A stretch of 64,000 bases of DNA from Nocardioides kribbensis (GTDB lineage: Bacteria > Actinomycetota > Actinomycetes > Propionibacteriales > Nocardioidaceae): positions 62,001-126,000 of the forward strand of contig NZ_JADCLL010000006.1 of the NCBI RefSeq assembly GCF_015070375.1, in the 5' to 3' direction. The translations under genes were made by a program, and so were the position numbers. The notes below the pieces were generated by a model. That model had not been told where the DNA came from. It made no database searches and worked only from the letters and a program-made list of their open reading frames with translations. The number at the start of each line of letters is the position of its first letter. Position 1 is the first letter of the stretch. Of this stretch, positions 63,290 through 64,000 are shown one piece after another.

Positions 63290-64000
63290 ATGCTCCCTGA
63301 CTACGACCACCTCCAGAAGGCCGCCAAGGACCACCTCTGGATGCACTTCACGCGCCACGGGTCCTACGAGGCCGCCGACGTGCCGGTGATCGTGCGCGGG
63401 GAGGGCGTGCACCTCTACGACGCCCACGGCAAGCGCTACCTCGACGGCCTGGCCGGTCTCTTCGTCAGCCAGCTCGGTCACGGCCGCCGCGACCTGGCCG
63501 AGGCCGCGGCCACGCAGGCCGGCGAGCTGGCCTTCCACCCGCTGTGGTCCTACGCCCACCCGACCGCGATCCGGCTGGCCGAGCGGGTGGCGTCCTACGC
63601 GCCCGGCGACCTCAACCGGGTCTTCTTCACCACCGGCGGCGGCGAGGCGGTCGAGAGCGCCTGGAAGCTGGCCAAGAACTACTTCAAGCTCACCGGCCGC
63701 CCGATGAAGCACAAGGTCATCAGCCGCTCGATCGCCTACCACGGCACCACGCAGGGGGCGCTGTCGATCACGGGCCTGCCGCTGCTCAAGCAGCAGTTCG
63801 AGCCGCTGGTGCCCTCGACCTTCCGCGTGCCCAACACCAACGCCTACCGCGCCCCCGCCCACGCGCTGGGTCCCGGCGGCGACGACCTCGAGGCCTACGG
63901 CCTCTGGGCCGCGGACCAGATCGCGGTCGCGATCGAGAACGAGGGCCCCGACACGGTGGCCGCGGTCTTCCTCGAGCCGGTGCAGAACGCCGGCGGCTGC
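63290..64000 (+). CDS. Class III (omega) aminotransferase, C-terminus beyond the window
   Basis: The first 237 residues of a PLP-dependent aminotransferase, annotated in relatives as aspartate-aminotransferase family or putrescine/diamine transaminase (SpuC-like). Visible: HLYDAHGKRYLDGLAGLFVS, FTTGGGEAVESAWKLAKNYF, SRSIAYHGTTQGALSI and FLEPVQNAGGC. The catalytic lysine lies outside the window. Next to patD and gabT, putrescine to 4-aminobutyraldehyde is the likeliest role (inference). No stop codon occurs before the window edge. Confidence 0.88.
   Translation, partial: MLPDYDHLQKAAKDHLWMHFTRHGSYEAADVPVIVRGEGVHLYDAHGKRYLDGLAGLFVSQLGHGRRDLAEAAATQAGELAFHPLWSYAHPTAIRLAERVASYAPGDLNRVFFTTGGGEAVESAWKLAKNYFKLTGRPMKHKVISRSIAYHGTTQGALSITGLPLLKQQFEPLVPSTFRVPNTNAYRAPAHALGPGGDDLEAYGLWAADQIAVAIENEGPDTVAAVFLEPVQNAGGC

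Overview
The window is a 64-kb piece of a very GC-rich actinobacterial chromosome, most like Nocardioides or another Nocardioidaceae genus. I judge this from gene content, actinobacterial protein signatures and gene order; no 16S gene is present. Many starts are GTG or TTG, and stop and start codons often overlap (ATGA or GTGA). Two blocks keep the order seen in Mycobacterium tuberculosis: ctaC, adenosine kinase, erpA and glycerate kinase at the left, and a long block with dapB, M16 peptidase, pnp, rpsO, ribF, truB, rbfA, infB, ylxR, nusA, rimP, proS, ispG, rip1 and dxr. I see no tRNA, rRNA, CRISPR array, insertion sequence or prophage.

Layout. 1-6 kb: start of the cytochrome oxidase operon (ctaD, ctaC), a cysteine-desulfurase-like/TusA pair, an adenosine-kinase-like enzyme, ErpA and glycerate kinase. 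6-16 kb: a frameshifted GNAT gene, nadA, a GAF histidine kinase, the pspA-pspAA-htpX-pspAB envelope-stress cluster, a DUF3043 protein, an aldo/keto reductase, a GNAT protein and the AzlCD exporter. 16-19.5 kb: a mannitol-type PTS permease diverging from a zinc polyol(-phosphate) dehydrogenase, with identical 14-bp palindromes before both genes. 19.6-27.2 kb: a secreted M4 protease, dapB, a small methyltransferase, M16 peptidase, pnp with its structured leader, and rpsO. 27.4-36.5 kb: a secreted NHL-propeller protein and a PTS island (ptsI diverging from fruR-fruK-fruA-ptsH). 36.6-45.1 kb: the translation block. 45.3-51.6 kb: a lipoprotein/ferritin-like pair, a secreted M43 protease, a HAD hydrolase, proS and a secreted propeller-like protein. 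51.6-57.3 kb: DoxX, GNAT and SHOCT proteins, then ispG-rip1-dxr. 57.4-64 kb: putrescine/GABA catabolism (gabT, a saccharopine-dehydrogenase-like enzyme, patD, an amidohydrolase and a truncated class III aminotransferase).

Working together. EI and HPr made from the PTS island can serve both the fructose permease beside them and the mannitol-type permease 14 kb away, so a complete PTS lies in one window. The putrescine genes form a plausible route from putrescine to 4-aminobutyraldehyde, GABA and succinate semialdehyde.

Most unusual points: (1) a NifS/IscS-like protein that keeps the sulfur-carrying cysteine but has leucine where the PLP lysine should be, coupled to a TusA-like carrier; (2) a 28-bp palindrome placed 93-94 bp before the start codons of both secreted metalloproteases, with a third orphan copy near a long hairpin; (3) twin palindromic operators at the mannitol/polyol locus, and back-to-back promoters with abutting -35 boxes at the ptsI/fru locus.
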